A stretch of DNA of 64,000 nucleotides from contig CANQTC010000012.1 of NCBI GenBank assembly GCA_947626675.1, positions 1-64,000 of the forward strand, given 5' to 3'. Positions within the stretch are counted from its first letter, which is position 1, and the number at the start of each line of letters is the position of its first letter. Below are positions 1 through 8,068 of the stretch, one piece after another. Position numbers and translations under genes: made by a program. Origin of the DNA: an uncultured Coprococcus sp. Lineage in GTDB: Bacteria > Bacillota > Clostridia > Lachnospirales > Lachnospiraceae. The notes under the pieces were generated by a model that worked only from the letters and a program-made list of their open reading frames with translations, was not told the DNA's origin and made no database searches.

Positions 1-92
1 CAAGTATAGCATAAAACTAAAGGATATCCAATTGTATTTATTGCTATTTTCTCACTACACTTAAGTTAATGACATTGCCCAATTATGAGGAT

Positions 93-335
93 TTACAAGA
101 CACGATTCATTAAATCCTCATAAACCTGTACACCTAACCATTCCGCTATGGTGTCACGTTCAAACCAGAAGAAATCGTTTAAATCTGTCAGGCTCATGCT
201 ATCAGAAAATACATCCTCAAGCGTACGTAATATTGTTTCTATTTCAGCATTGGTAAGGTCATGAAGGGTATTTGCTCCGCCACTCCATAATCTCTCACGC
301 AGAGCATCCGCATCCATTTCACATTTTACAGTCAT
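93..335 (-). CDS. Small acidic hypothetical protein of the mobile element
   Basis: The product is 80 residues long. I place the start at the ATG at 335 because AAAGAGGTG lies 6-7 bases upstream; the frame stays open to 404, but that extension is hydrophobic and has no ribosome binding site. The protein is acidic and probably all-helical, with an Asn/Asp/Phe/Trp-rich centre (motif DLNDFFWFERD) and no Cys or membrane segment. I do not recognise the family. Its position just upstream of, and divergent from, an oriT-like region and relaxase suggests an accessory gene of the same element. Function unknown. Confidence 0.6.
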   Translation of the reverse strand: MTVKCEMDADALRERLWSGGANTLHDLTNAEIETILRTLEDVFSDSMSLTDLNDFFWFERDTIAEWLGVQVYEDLMNRVL

Positions 336-443
336 AACATACACCTCTTTTTGGTAATGCTGTCGATTATGCGTCAGCATAAGTAAGAAGCAGAATATAA
401 GCATTGATTTACAAAATTAGTTTGAATAATTCAACTATTATAT

Positions 444-472
444 TTGACGCTTATTTTCAATTATGGTAAACT
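444..472 (+). promoter_or_regulatory. Sigma-A-type promoter in the mobilisation leader
   Basis: TTGACG at 444-449 and TAAACT at 467-472 are separated by exactly 17 bases, with a TG one base before the -10 box (extended -10). Transcription would start near 479, about 20 bases before a strong terminator-like hairpin, so the transcript would be short unless termination is relieved. It points toward the relaxase gene. Confidence 0.55.
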
Positions 473-500
473 ACTATCAGGTAGAAGAACGAAGACGGTG

Positions 501-588
501 GACCTATTTAATACACCAACGAAAAAATAGAAAAAGCCAATGTGATTTTTTGTATTTTTTCGTGGTGGGTTAGATAGGTCTTTTTTTG
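501..588 (+). terminator. Long hairpin plus T-tract (attenuator or terminator)
   Basis: An imperfect inverted repeat of about 28 bases pairs 501-529 with 553-580 around a 23-base loop, and a run of seven T follows at 581-587. This is a classic intrinsic terminator shape on the plus strand. It begins only about 22 bases after the predicted start of the 444-472 promoter. It could be a transcriptional attenuator for the mobilisation gene, the end of a roughly 110-nt small RNA, or a DNA hairpin used in transfer. Confidence 0.6.
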
Positions 589-639
589 TTATCTAAAACA
601 AATTTAGGGAATCATGGGCAAAAAATCACTAAAACAAAA

Positions 640-950
640 AAGCAGTGAGGTCAAGCTACAAGGTGTGGTGCTTTCCCACACCGAGGCGACGTAGTGCAGA
701 GCTTGACGGAACGGAAACCGCCAATAGCAAAATTGATAGAGGGACATGAGATGGCGCAGCTTATCTCATGCCCTTAATCGTAATTTTGCACTGGACTTTT
801 CAGAACACTGAAAGGGTCAGTCAGGGGGGCTTTCGGCGGGGGGAACCCCCTTGAGAAGCCATCGACTTATCGAAGATAAGTCCGAGGGCAGATACTCGGA
901 CTTATTGGCATAAGAAAAAACAAAAGCAATACCCTGATTTACAGGGCACC
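640..950 (+). other. Hairpin-rich region, probable oriT and mob leader
   Basis: This non-coding stretch upstream of the relaxase gene contains a chain of inverted repeats: GGTGTGG/CCACACC at 662-668 and 676-682; TCAAGCT/AGCTTGA at 651-657 and 700-706 enclosing it; a long stem with outer arms GCAAAATT/AATTTTGC (727-734, 782-789) and inner arms around 740-752 and 763-775; GACTTAT/ATAAGTC at 864-870 and 876-882; and AAGTCCGAG/CTCGGACTT at 878-886 and 895-903. It is more G-rich than its surroundings. MobV relaxases normally nick at hairpin-containing oriT sites just upstream of mob, so this is the natural oriT candidate. The nick site itself is not identified. Confidence 0.5.
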
Positions 951-976
951 AAACAGGAAAGGATGAAAAAAATATT

Positions 977-2122
977 ATGGGATATCATGTTGGAATGCCA
1001 GTCATGAAACTGGACAGATGCAATCATTTTGGAAAGAAAAATGAACATTCAGGAAATGTAAAAGCAGTAACCTGTGAAGCCTTGGAAGAACGATACTCCA
1101 GTGATGCTGACCTTGACAGGGAAATGACAGCAGAAAATGTTTACTACGGTTTTACATCAGGAGAAGCATTAACAGCTCATTGGGAACAGATGGCAGATGC
1201 TTACAGGGTCATAGATAAAAATGGAAAAGAAAAGAAATTACGCTCAGATGCAGGAATTGGTTTTGCCGGTATCTGTAAACCGGAAATGGATTTTATGGAC
1301 AGCTTGGAGGATGATGAAATTGAGAAATTCATGGAAGACAGCTCGGAAGTGATTCAAGAAATTTACGAAAAGCGTGGATGCGTGATAGATTCCATTGTGA
1401 TTCATTATGACGAGGGAAATCCGCATCTGCACTATTTCGGACATGACCCTGAATACAAGCTCGGAAGAAAGATTGGTCTGAAATTGTATACTGCATTAAA
1501 TGACACGGAATATCCGAAGCAGATGCGACAGCATGGATGGGATATTGACCCTCTTACAGGTTATCAGGAAGCCATCAAAGACATGACCGAAGATGAAATT
1601 ACGGAATATAAGAAAAGGCGTAAAGCAGACCATAAAAAGAAGCATGGTCTTTCATCCACAGAATACAAAGCCAATAAAAAATCAAATAACATCATTTCAG
1701 AGGCAAATGTTAGTGCAAGAATGATTAAGAAAAAGGCTGAGTTGGAAGCTCAATTAGAGAAAGCCGAAGCATTGGCAGAATTGGAAAAGCAGAAAACGCA
1801 ATTAAAGGCTCAGGAAGCCATTTTGCAAGATAGGCTTATGGAGATTATAGAGCGTGAAGAAAAATCGCTCAAATTAGCGTCTGAAGCTTCTGAATTGATT
1901 TCTGAGGCTTCTGAGATATACGAAAAAGCTCAACGCTTTTACCTGAATGAGCAGGATTGGATGAACACGCAAACCAAGCATCACATTCAGGAACGCAACG
2001 CTGAAGCGGAACGTCAGAAACACGATTTAAGGAAAATCCTAACGAAATTCACGGACGTTGAAAGAGCCTATCAACAACAAAAAAGCAATACGGATTATGA
2101 TTATAAAAATAAATTTTGTTAA
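977..2122 (+). CDS. MobV-type relaxase (Pre/Mob plasmid recombination enzyme family)
   Basis: This 381-residue protein should nick oriT and pilot single-stranded DNA during conjugative mobilisation. The N-terminus has the family's DNA-binding lead-in (NHFGKKNEHSGN, then EMTAENVYY). The catalytic metal-binding signature HYDEGNPHLH at about residues 138-147 matches the HxDExxPHxH motif of MobV (PF01076). From about residue 240 to the end the protein is Glu/Lys/Ala-rich and probably coiled coil, as usual for the C-terminal half. The start is uncertain: AGGAAAGG ends 14 bases before the ATG at 977, and an in-frame ATG follows at 995. It lies directly downstream of the hairpin region and ends at a bidirectional terminator. 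No integrase or transfer ATPase is visible, so the element needs genes outside the window or a helper. Confidence 0.88.
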   Translation: MGYHVGMPVMKLDRCNHFGKKNEHSGNVKAVTCEALEERYSSDADLDREMTAENVYYGFTSGEALTAHWEQMADAYRVIDKNGKEKKLRSDAGIGFAGICKPEMDFMDSLEDDEIEKFMEDSSEVIQEIYEKRGCVIDSIVIHYDEGNPHLHYFGHDPEYKLGRKIGLKLYTALNDTEYPKQMRQHGWDIDPLTGYQEAIKDMTEDEITEYKKRRKADHKKKHGLSSTEYKANKKSNNIISEANVSARMIKKKAELEAQLEKAEALAELEKQKTQLKAQEAILQDRLMEIIEREEKSLKLASEASELISEASEIYEKAQRFYLNEQDWMNTQTKHHIQERNAEAERQKHDLRKILTKFTDVERAYQQQKSNTDYDYKNKFC

Positions 2123-2145
2123 ATGTTATTGCTTTGTATGTTAAA

Positions 2146-2178
2146 AAAACTGCCACTGTTATTTACAGTGGCAGTTTT
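2146..2178. terminator. Bidirectional terminator between mob and lipoprotein gene
   Basis: A perfect 14-bp stem, AAAACTGCCACTGT with its complement, has a 5-base loop. Its A/T ends supply U-runs in both directions. It separates the convergent relaxase (+) and lipoprotein (-) genes. Confidence 0.85.
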
Positions 2179-2188
2179 GATGTTATGG

Positions 2189-2997
2189 TTACTTATGTGT
2201 TCCGCAGACTGTACATTCAGTATAGTCAAGCACTCGTTCTGTATGTGTTACAGCGTCATGATGAACGGTTGTATAGATTGGGTTGTTGTAATCCGGAACT
2301 TCGATATAGTCTGACCAACAAGCATCTAAACAGTTTGATTTGAGATTATGGTCTATTTCATACTGTCTTAATTGTTCACGAGACATACCTGTAATATCTA
2401 CAGTATATAGGATTTTACCATCCCATTTGTTTTCCAGAGCATAACTATATAAGTGCTCTTCCAGTGTGTGATAATATTCTCCGGTTGGAGTATTTTCATC
2501 CCATGCTTCTTGGTCTACAACTGTGATTGTATCATAAACTTCACGCCACTTATGATTACCTGTAGAAGACCTTGGGCATTCCCTGTTTTCAGTTGCAGGT
2601 GCAGCAGGAGCTTCTGTGGCCGCAGGTGGTGTAGTTGTAGTTGGCTGTTCGGTTGCAGTAGGAGCTTGTGCAGTTGTATGGGAATCCTGTCTTGCTGCTT
2701 CTGTCGCAGGTGCTGTGGATTCTGTCGTGCTGTTTGGCTTAGAATTGTTGGTTGAAGATGTACTGTTGTTCGTTGCAGGCTTGTTTGTGGAATCAGATGC
2801 ATCACCCTTATTATTCGCAGACAACGCAGAATCCGCTTCATTCGTTGCCTTTTCTGCCTCATCATCCGTTGCGATTTCTGTTGATACAGCCATGCTGTCA
2901 TCATCTGACGCAGCATCAGAAGCAGAATTGCTGCCACAGGCAGTCAGGGATGTAATCATAGTTAAAATGATTGCGGTACAAATTAGCTTTTTTTCAT
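2189..2997 (-). CDS. Ser/Thr/Pro-rich lipoprotein with apparent frameshift at its start
   Basis: The downstream frame encodes a lipoprotein signal (hydrophobic stretch ending in the lipobox LTAC), then about 120 residues of low-complexity Ser/Thr/Ala/Pro/Asn linker. A C-terminal domain of about 140 residues has a Trp/Tyr/His-rich core, HHDAVTHTE, and a final CTVCG that could bind metal. Oddly, the best start, an ATG at 2997 preceded by AAAGGAGAGG at ideal spacing, is out of frame: after ATG come seven A and then GCTAA, giving a stop after four codons. One more A would join it perfectly to the lipoprotein frame. The open frame otherwise runs up to 3070 with no ribosome binding site (a GTG at 3016 is possible). 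The linker suggests a cell-wall-spanning surface protein carried by the element. Confidence 0.6.
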
Positions 2998-3054
2998 AAG
3001 AACCTCTCCTTTTCACTAATTCAAAATCTGGTCGTATTAATTGCGGATTTTCAT

Positions 3055-4113
3055 TTATTCTTCCACCCAATCATCACTCTTAGGGTCAATCACAATGTTT
3101 GGTGTATCTAAGCTGTCAAGCACAAATATTGTATTCTCATCCGTTCTCGTAACCAAGTACCCATCTTTACATCTATAGCCGCCATAATAGGAATCATAGA
3201 CCTGTGCATTTGTTAAACCACTGCTTATATCTTCAATATATGATATACGTTCTGTTTGTTCTTCTCGTATAATATCCCCCTGATTTTCCACATCACACAA
3301 AGGCGCCAGTAAATGCGCTAGTGTTCCTGTCAACGACTGAATATCATCCCCATAATTTTCAAAAACACTTGACAAACTCCCATTAAACTCCTCAAAGTTA
3401 AAATCCACTCTGCCCGATGGACTTAATGAGCGTATGTATCCATATGCAATATCTTCTGACAAAACATTATTGCCTGTAGAATCTGTATATAAAGCAAAAC
3501 CTTTTAAACTATCTGTTATTCCTGTATCACTTTCATTTGTTGATTCAAGAATACTTTTGCACTGTTCTAAAAGGGCTTTTGCATCAGAAACAGTACCGGA
3601 TATACCATATTCAGGAAGCATACTATCAATTTGCTCGCTATATTCAGATACCTGTTCCATAAGGGCGATTGTTTGATTACATGCCTCTAATTCCTTTGAC
3701 TGCCTGTCTGAATCATCAGAACTTTCATTCCTTATTGCTTCAAGTGCTGTTATGATTTCCGCATCTGTCATTTGGGATAATTCTCCAAGAGAATATGGTA
3801 CGGTTTCATCAGCGAAACCATAGTATGTTAATTCTCCATTGTTGAAAATGTAATATTCGTGTGGATAGCTGTCTTTCCCTAAATTTTTTGTATGACTTTC
3901 AGAAGTATCTACAAAATACCAAATTGCATTATTATCTGTTGAAAATACTGAACTTAATGTTTTCTGATTTTCTGCCTGCTCCTCACTACTTTCCTTTTTT
4001 ACATTGGAATTTCCATTACCCAGACCATCTGTTTCTTTATCTTTTTCACAAGCTGTCAATAAAGATACTACACACGTTGCTGCACATAATAGTAATAATA
4101 ATTTCCTTTTCAT
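3055..4113 (-). CDS. Element-borne lipoprotein of unknown function
   Basis: The product is 352 residues, starting at the ATG at 4113, which has GAGAGG eight bases upstream; an ATG seven codons earlier lacks a site. It opens with a Lys/Leu-rich signal and lipobox LLTAC (Cys about residue 22), then an acidic Asn/Gly/Lys/Glu linker. The mature part is largely helical, with a Glu/Gln-rich middle and a C-terminal region of short strands ending in a Trp-Val-Glu-Glu tail. No catalytic motif is visible. Its 3' end overlaps the open frame upstream of the next lipoprotein, and the two genes are probably co-transcribed. It is probably surface-anchored; I do not recognise the family. Confidence 0.65.
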   Translation of the reverse strand: MKRKLLLLLCAATCVVSLLTACEKDKETDGLGNGNSNVKKESSEEQAENQKTLSSVFSTDNNAIWYFVDTSESHTKNLGKDSYPHEYYIFNNGELTYYGFADETVPYSLGELSQMTDAEIITALEAIRNESSDDSDRQSKELEACNQTIALMEQVSEYSEQIDSMLPEYGISGTVSDAKALLEQCKSILESTNESDTGITDSLKGFALYTDSTGNNVLSEDIAYGYIRSLSPSGRVDFNFEEFNGSLSSVFENYGDDIQSLTGTLAHLLAPLCDVENQGDIIREEQTERISYIEDISSGLTNAQVYDSYYGGYRCKDGYLVTRTDENTIFVLDSLDTPNIVIDPKSDDWVEE

Positions 4114-4331
4114 TTTGAATTTCCTCTCTTTCATTTTTCTGTTACGTTTATATGACAGGAATGGTTTTCAAAAAGTTTTATTAAACTTTATATTTCTGTA
4201 ATTGATTCACAATAATCCTGAAAACCAATAAAAATTTTTTCTCTGCCATCTGTTATTATACTCAATATATTGTGCATAGTCAAATTGTAAAGTATGATAT
4301 TTTTTTCTTAAAATTGAAAAGGAGTAATCCC

Positions 4332-4541
4332 ATGATTTCCTACAAACCCTTTTATGAAACACTTTACAAAAAGAATATGACGGAATATGCCCTTATCTTC
4401 AAGCATGGCATCCCTGCAAATACACTTCATAGAATGAAACACAATGAAGCCATCACCACAAAGACACTGGATGTCTTATGTACGGTACTGGATTGTTCCG
4501 TATCTGAAATCCTTGAATATGTGAAGCCGGAAGATATTTAA
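4332..4541 (+). CDS. Small XRE-family (Cro/C1-type) HTH regulator
   Basis: The product is 69 residues. The ATG at 4332 has AAAGGAG seven bases upstream; the longer open frame from 4272 starts without a site. Nearly the whole protein is one helix-turn-helix domain of the compact Cro/C1 type (PF13443-like): a helix, the turn/recognition segment around GIPANTLHRMKHN, then the typical dimerisation tail TLDVLCTVLDCSVSEIL. Proteins of this size commonly regulate excision or transfer genes of Firmicute integrative elements. It is convergent with, and overlaps by four bases, the next small gene. The target is unknown. Confidence 0.85.
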   Translation: MISYKPFYETLYKKNMTEYALIFKHGIPANTLHRMKHNEAITTKTLDVLCTVLDCSVSEILEYVKPEDI

Positions 4542-4738
4542 CCAGATTTATATTCAAAGAATCGGACGATATCTTCTTGTTCCGTATCAAAGTATTCCTC
4601 TGTCCATTTTATTATCAGGTCAACCATTTCTTTATTTGGCATACGGGGTAATGGCTCTAAGGTTTCTCTTATGCCATACATTCTTGCCAGAATAATTGCT
4701 GTTTTCAGCGTTTCATGTTCCAATTTGCTATCATACAT
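4538..4738 (-). CDS. Small hypothetical protein, mobile-element right end
   Basis: The product is 66 residues. The start is set at the ATG at 4738 because GAGGGGAAATATT precedes it; the frame extends to 4810 without a ribosome binding site. The sequence is helical and amphipathic (LKTAIILARMYGIRETL, then DLIIKWTEEYFDTEQEDIVRFF), without Cys or membrane segments. It is typical of small accessory proteins next to XRE regulators in Clostridial integrative elements. Its last four bases overlap the convergent XRE gene. Function unknown. Confidence 0.5.
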   Translation of the reverse strand: MYDSKLEHETLKTAIILARMYGIRETLEPLPRMPNKEMVDLIIKWTEEYFDTEQEDIVRFFEYKSG

Positions 4739-4984
4739 AATATTTCCCCTCTCTCCATCTATGGATTTATTAGCCTTTTCCATACCATCATTGCACACTA
4801 TTCCATGCAACTATATAGCTGTATGAAGTACAAATAGGCAACAAAAAAGGACGCTTGCAACAAGACAGTCTCTGCCTTTATTACAAACATCCTTTTTGAT
4901 TCAACTGCTATTCGGTTTAGCAGGATTTTGGTGCTTGTCAAGTGGTTTTTTCGCATTTATTAATATTTTTCTTCATGTCTCTTA

Positions 4985-6508
4985 TTATATCATCCTAAAA
5001 TATCGAAAGGCTTCCATGATAGCATCCTCTTTCTCTTTCGGACACACTGGTACTTTATTATCATCACTCTTAGCCTTGTTATAATTTTCTCCAACCTCAA
5101 GACCACACTTACGTTTTACCTGTGCGACATACAAACTTGATACCTGAAATCCATAATGCTCAAGAACCCATGCTTTAATCTCCGCATAGGTAGCCGAACC
5201 CTTGAAACGCTTTAAATAATCGGCATTTTCCGGTTCAAAGTCTACATGCACATAGTTGTTGACCTCTTGGTGGTACAAGAGAACAACCGTCTCAACATGC
5301 TCCACCATAGGAAATAAATCAACTGGCTGGATTATAATTACTTTATATCCATTTTTTGTCAGATATTTAAGGTCTCTTGCAAGACTTTCAGGACCACAGG
5401 ATATATAAACAACCCTTTTGGGCGCAAGTTTTATAAGAGAGGATAAAAATGCTTCATCACTTCCTGAACGCGGAGGGTCCATAAAAACAACATCTATCTT
5501 TTTATTTTGCTCCGCAAGCTCCACCATAAATTGTCCTGCATCATTATTGTATAAAGAAACATTTGTAAGCTTATTGATACGGCAATTTATATTTGCATCT
5601 TTTATTGCTGCTCTGTTTAACTCCACACCAATTATCTGTTTTGCATTATCTGCCGCTATCATACCTATTGTTCCTATTCCGCAATAAGCATCTATGACCG
5701 TCTCTTTCTTTTTAATATCTGCATATTTAATGGCTTTTTTATAAAGGACTTCTGTTTGTACAGGGTTTACCTGATAAAAACTCCCGGGTGATATACGAAA
5801 ACATTTTCCACAAAGCATATCCTCTATATATCCCTTTCCGTACATAACCTGATTTCTATCGCCTAATACCATACTGTTATTTTTATTATTGATATTTTGA
5901 ATTATGGTAGTAATTTCAGGATGAAGCTTTAACAGTGCTTTGGAAAAATTATTTTTTGAAGGAAAAACAGGCGAAGCAGTTACAATAATTACCATTATCT
6001 GCCCTGTCTGATGACCTGTTCTTATCTGCATATGCCGGATTAAACCTGTTCCTGTATCTTCATTATATATCTGCATTTTAAAAGATTTCATCAATTCTGC
6101 AACAGATTTTATAATTGATGCGGCTCTCTTATCTTCTATGTAACACGCTTCTGCTGCAAATACATTGTGCGTACCTTCCTCATATCTTCCGGCTATTACA
6201 GTACCATTTTTCAATTTTTTAAAGGAAACATTTATCTTATTTCTATAATAATATGGATTATCCATGCCTATAATTTTTTCAACATATCCAAATGGTGATA
6301 ATAATTCTTCCATACGTTTCTGTTTCAATTCAAGCTGTTTATCATAAGGCATATCAATATACTGGCAGCCGCCGCAAATATTTGAAATACTGCATTTACT
6401 GTCCTGTCTTTTGGTGCTGCTTTTCTTTATAATATCATTTTGCTTATATTTTTTTCCAATATTGCTTTTGTACCTTTTTTGCCTTATATCTGTTGCTTTA
6501 TTATTCAT
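4985..6508 (-). CDS. 23S rRNA (uracil-C5)-methyltransferase, RlmD/RumA-like, with foreign-looking C-terminal tail
   Basis: The product is 507 residues. I prefer the ATG at 6508 (GGAG six bases upstream) over the one at 6520. It is an AdoMet-dependent m5U methyltransferase. Cys39, Cys45 and Cys48 (CSISNICGGC), plus a later Cys, form the Fe-S site; DAYCGIGTIGM is the AdoMet loop; MDPPRSG and YISCGPESLARD carry the substrate-binding and nucleophile (Cys) motifs. The N-terminus is basic, without a clear TRAM domain. The family normally ends just after a motif like HVETVVLL, but here about 90 extra residues follow (YAEIKAWVLEHYG..., then CPKEKEDAIMEAFRYF). rumA is a known integration site for Firmicute integrative elements, and this gene's 3' end touches the element, so the tail is probably element-encoded. 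Which uridine is modified is not certain. Confidence 0.9.
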   Translation of the reverse strand: MNNKATDIRQKRYKSNIGKKYKQNDIIKKSSTKRQDSKCSISNICGGCQYIDMPYDKQLELKQKRMEELLSPFGYVEKIIGMDNPYYYRNKINVSFKKLKNGTVIAGRYEEGTHNVFAAEACYIEDKRAASIIKSVAELMKSFKMQIYNEDTGTGLIRHMQIRTGHQTGQIMVIIVTASPVFPSKNNFSKALLKLHPEITTIIQNINNKNNSMVLGDRNQVMYGKGYIEDMLCGKCFRISPGSFYQVNPVQTEVLYKKAIKYADIKKKETVIDAYCGIGTIGMIAADNAKQIIGVELNRAAIKDANINCRINKLTNVSLYNNDAGQFMVELAEQNKKIDVVFMDPPRSGSDEAFLSSLIKLAPKRVVYISCGPESLARDLKYLTKNGYKVIIIQPVDLFPMVEHVETVVLLYHQEVNNYVHVDFEPENADYLKRFKGSATYAEIKAWVLEHYGFQVSSLYVAQVKRKCGLEVGENYNKAKSDDNKVPVCPKEKEDAIMEAFRYFRMI

Positions 6509-6528
6509 CTTATACTCCATTTTTTGTC

Positions 6529-7452
6529 TTAATTTTGTTCTTTATCGATAGCTTCATAGACTACTGCAGCCATAATATTATGTCCCTCTTTATTCGGATG
6601 GATATCAAAATTAATGTTATTTTCTTCATATCTGGCGTTTAATACATCTGATTTCGTTATTGAAAATGCTGTATACCAGTCTGCAACTTTGCAATTATAT
6701 TCATTTGCTATCTTTCTGATATTATTATTCAGGTCATTAATCATGCTGTCAGTATAATCAGAAAGCTGTATTTTTTCTCCGTCAATATCTATATCAAACG
6801 CAATATTCTTATATGGATTATATATTGTTGCAATAATAATCTGACTATTTGGATTTTCATTTCTGATTAATTTAAGAATTTCTCTTGTATTATCGTATGA
6901 ATTGAGTATGCTGTTGTTGTATGCCACTCTTGCCTGTTCATACTCATATTTTGTTACGCTTCCACTTTCAAGTATTGCAAATATAATCGGATTCATTGAA
7001 TCTAAAACATCATTTGCTCCTATATCTATGGTAATAATATCCGCCTCTGAAAGCATACCTGCTTCGCCTTGCTTTATCATATCTAAAAGACCTTCTGTTG
7101 TAAGTCCGTCTACTCCATAGTTGTATTCTATACATTGATAATTTGCTTTATTTAATTTATCTGTAACTATCGCACTGAATCTGTCATTTTTCTTATCCGC
7201 AAGACCAAATCCATGCGTAAGAGAGTCACCAATCGCTACATAAACATTCATATTTTTCTTTCCTTTATCAGAAATTGTATTTTCATCATCCGTAACTGAA
7301 TCTGATTCGGATTTATCCTCTGAATAATCCTTCGTTACAGAGTCATCTTCTGATGGTGTCTTTTCATTTTTGCTGCAGCCTGTAAATGCCGCAGCAAAAA
7401 TGAACATTATCGCAGCTAATATAATATATTTACATTTTTTTCTATATTTCAT
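6529..7452 (-). CDS. SGNH/GDSL-family esterase-like lipoprotein
   Basis: The product is 307 residues. A basic N-terminus and hydrophobic stretch end in lipobox FTGC, then an acidic Ser/Asp/Glu linker of about 45 residues leads to an SGNH hydrolase fold. Block I is AIGDSLTHG (catalytic Ser, about residue 75), block III is DIGANDV, and block V is FDIHPNKEGH (catalytic Asp and His). It is probably an extracellular, membrane-anchored lipase or esterase; the substrate, such as an acyl or acetyl group on glycans or lipids, cannot be told. It lies 20 bases upstream of the methyltransferase gene and three bases downstream of the YbaK gene, so these are likely one operon. Confidence 0.85.
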   Translation of the reverse strand: MKYRKKCKYIILAAIMFIFAAAFTGCSKNEKTPSEDDSVTKDYSEDKSESDSVTDDENTISDKGKKNMNVYVAIGDSLTHGFGLADKKNDRFSAIVTDKLNKANYQCIEYNYGVDGLTTEGLLDMIKQGEAGMLSEADIITIDIGANDVLDSMNPIIFAILESGSVTKYEYEQARVAYNNSILNSYDNTREILKLIRNENPNSQIIIATIYNPYKNIAFDIDIDGEKIQLSDYTDSMINDLNNNIRKIANEYNCKVADWYTAFSITKSDVLNARYEENNINFDIHPNKEGHNIMAAVVYEAIDKEQN

Positions 7453-7455
7453 TAT

Positions 7456-8001
7456 TTAAGCTTCACCTGTCAATTTTACTTTAATCATGTTATGATGCAC
7501 TGCATCAAGATATTTCCCGAATATATCATTTGTTTTTACCTTAAGGCTGGATGTATTTACACATGGATGGCATCCTAAATATTCTCCCGCCAATATATCT
7601 TCGTCTACAAGAAGCTGCACTTTATTCTCCGTGTCATTCATCAGTCCCATAACACTTACAGCTCCCGGTTTTATATTCAGATACTTTTCCATCGCATCTG
7701 AATCTGCAAAAGAAAGCCTTGCGCTTCCTATCTGAGATGTTATTTCTTTTGTTTTAAACGGTTTATCCCCCGGCATCATAAGAAGATAAAACTGTGTTTT
7801 CTGCCGGTTGCACAAAAACAAATTTTTACAAACAACTGCATTTAATATTTTATCTATTTCCTCACATACTTCCATTGTATCGGCAGGTGTATGGTCTGTT
7901 CTCATATATTCAATACCCAGTTTATCAAGAAAATCATAAACCCTGATTTCCTTGTCAAGTCTTCCTTCATTTGTTTCAGGTCTGCCCTTGTATAACTCCA
8001 T
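7456..8001 (-). CDS. Aminoacyl-tRNA deacylase, YbaK/ProX (PrdX-like) family
   Basis: The product is 181 residues, starting at the ATG at 8001 with ACGGAGGATACT directly upstream; 13 earlier in-frame codons have no site. Free-standing YbaK/ProXp proteins hydrolyse mischarged tRNAs, most often Ala-tRNA(Pro). The single domain shows family traits: the Thr/Asp/His segment MRTDHTPADTMEVCEE near the N-terminus, KNLFLCNRQKTQFYLLMMPGDK in the central sheet, and GAVSVMGLMND with GCHPCVNTSSLKV toward the end. Size and order fit the ProX/PrdX branch. It is the first or second gene of a short minus-strand run with the flavoprotein gene 67 bases upstream. Confidence 0.85.
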   Translation of the reverse strand: MELYKGRPETNEGRLDKEIRVYDFLDKLGIEYMRTDHTPADTMEVCEEIDKILNAVVCKNLFLCNRQKTQFYLLMMPGDKPFKTKEITSQIGSARLSFADSDAMEKYLNIKPGAVSVMGLMNDTENKVQLLVDEDILAGEYLGCHPCVNTSSLKVKTNDIFGKYLDAVHHNMIKVKLTGEA

Positions 8002-8068
8002 AGTATCCTCCGTATTTATATAAACATCAGGCGACTGCAAAATGTGCTAAGATATTCCGAATTGTATA

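Noticed and set aside
2453..2999. Plus-strand open frames opposite the Ser/Thr-rich lipoprotein
   Set aside because: They are antisense reflections of a low-complexity repeat-rich region; Cys/Val-rich translations without ribosome binding sites.
4845..4895. Terminator-like repeat AAAAAGGA...TCCTTTTT near the element's right end
   Set aside because: The arms are only about 8 bp and separated by a loop of over 35 bases, so a stable hairpin is doubtful.
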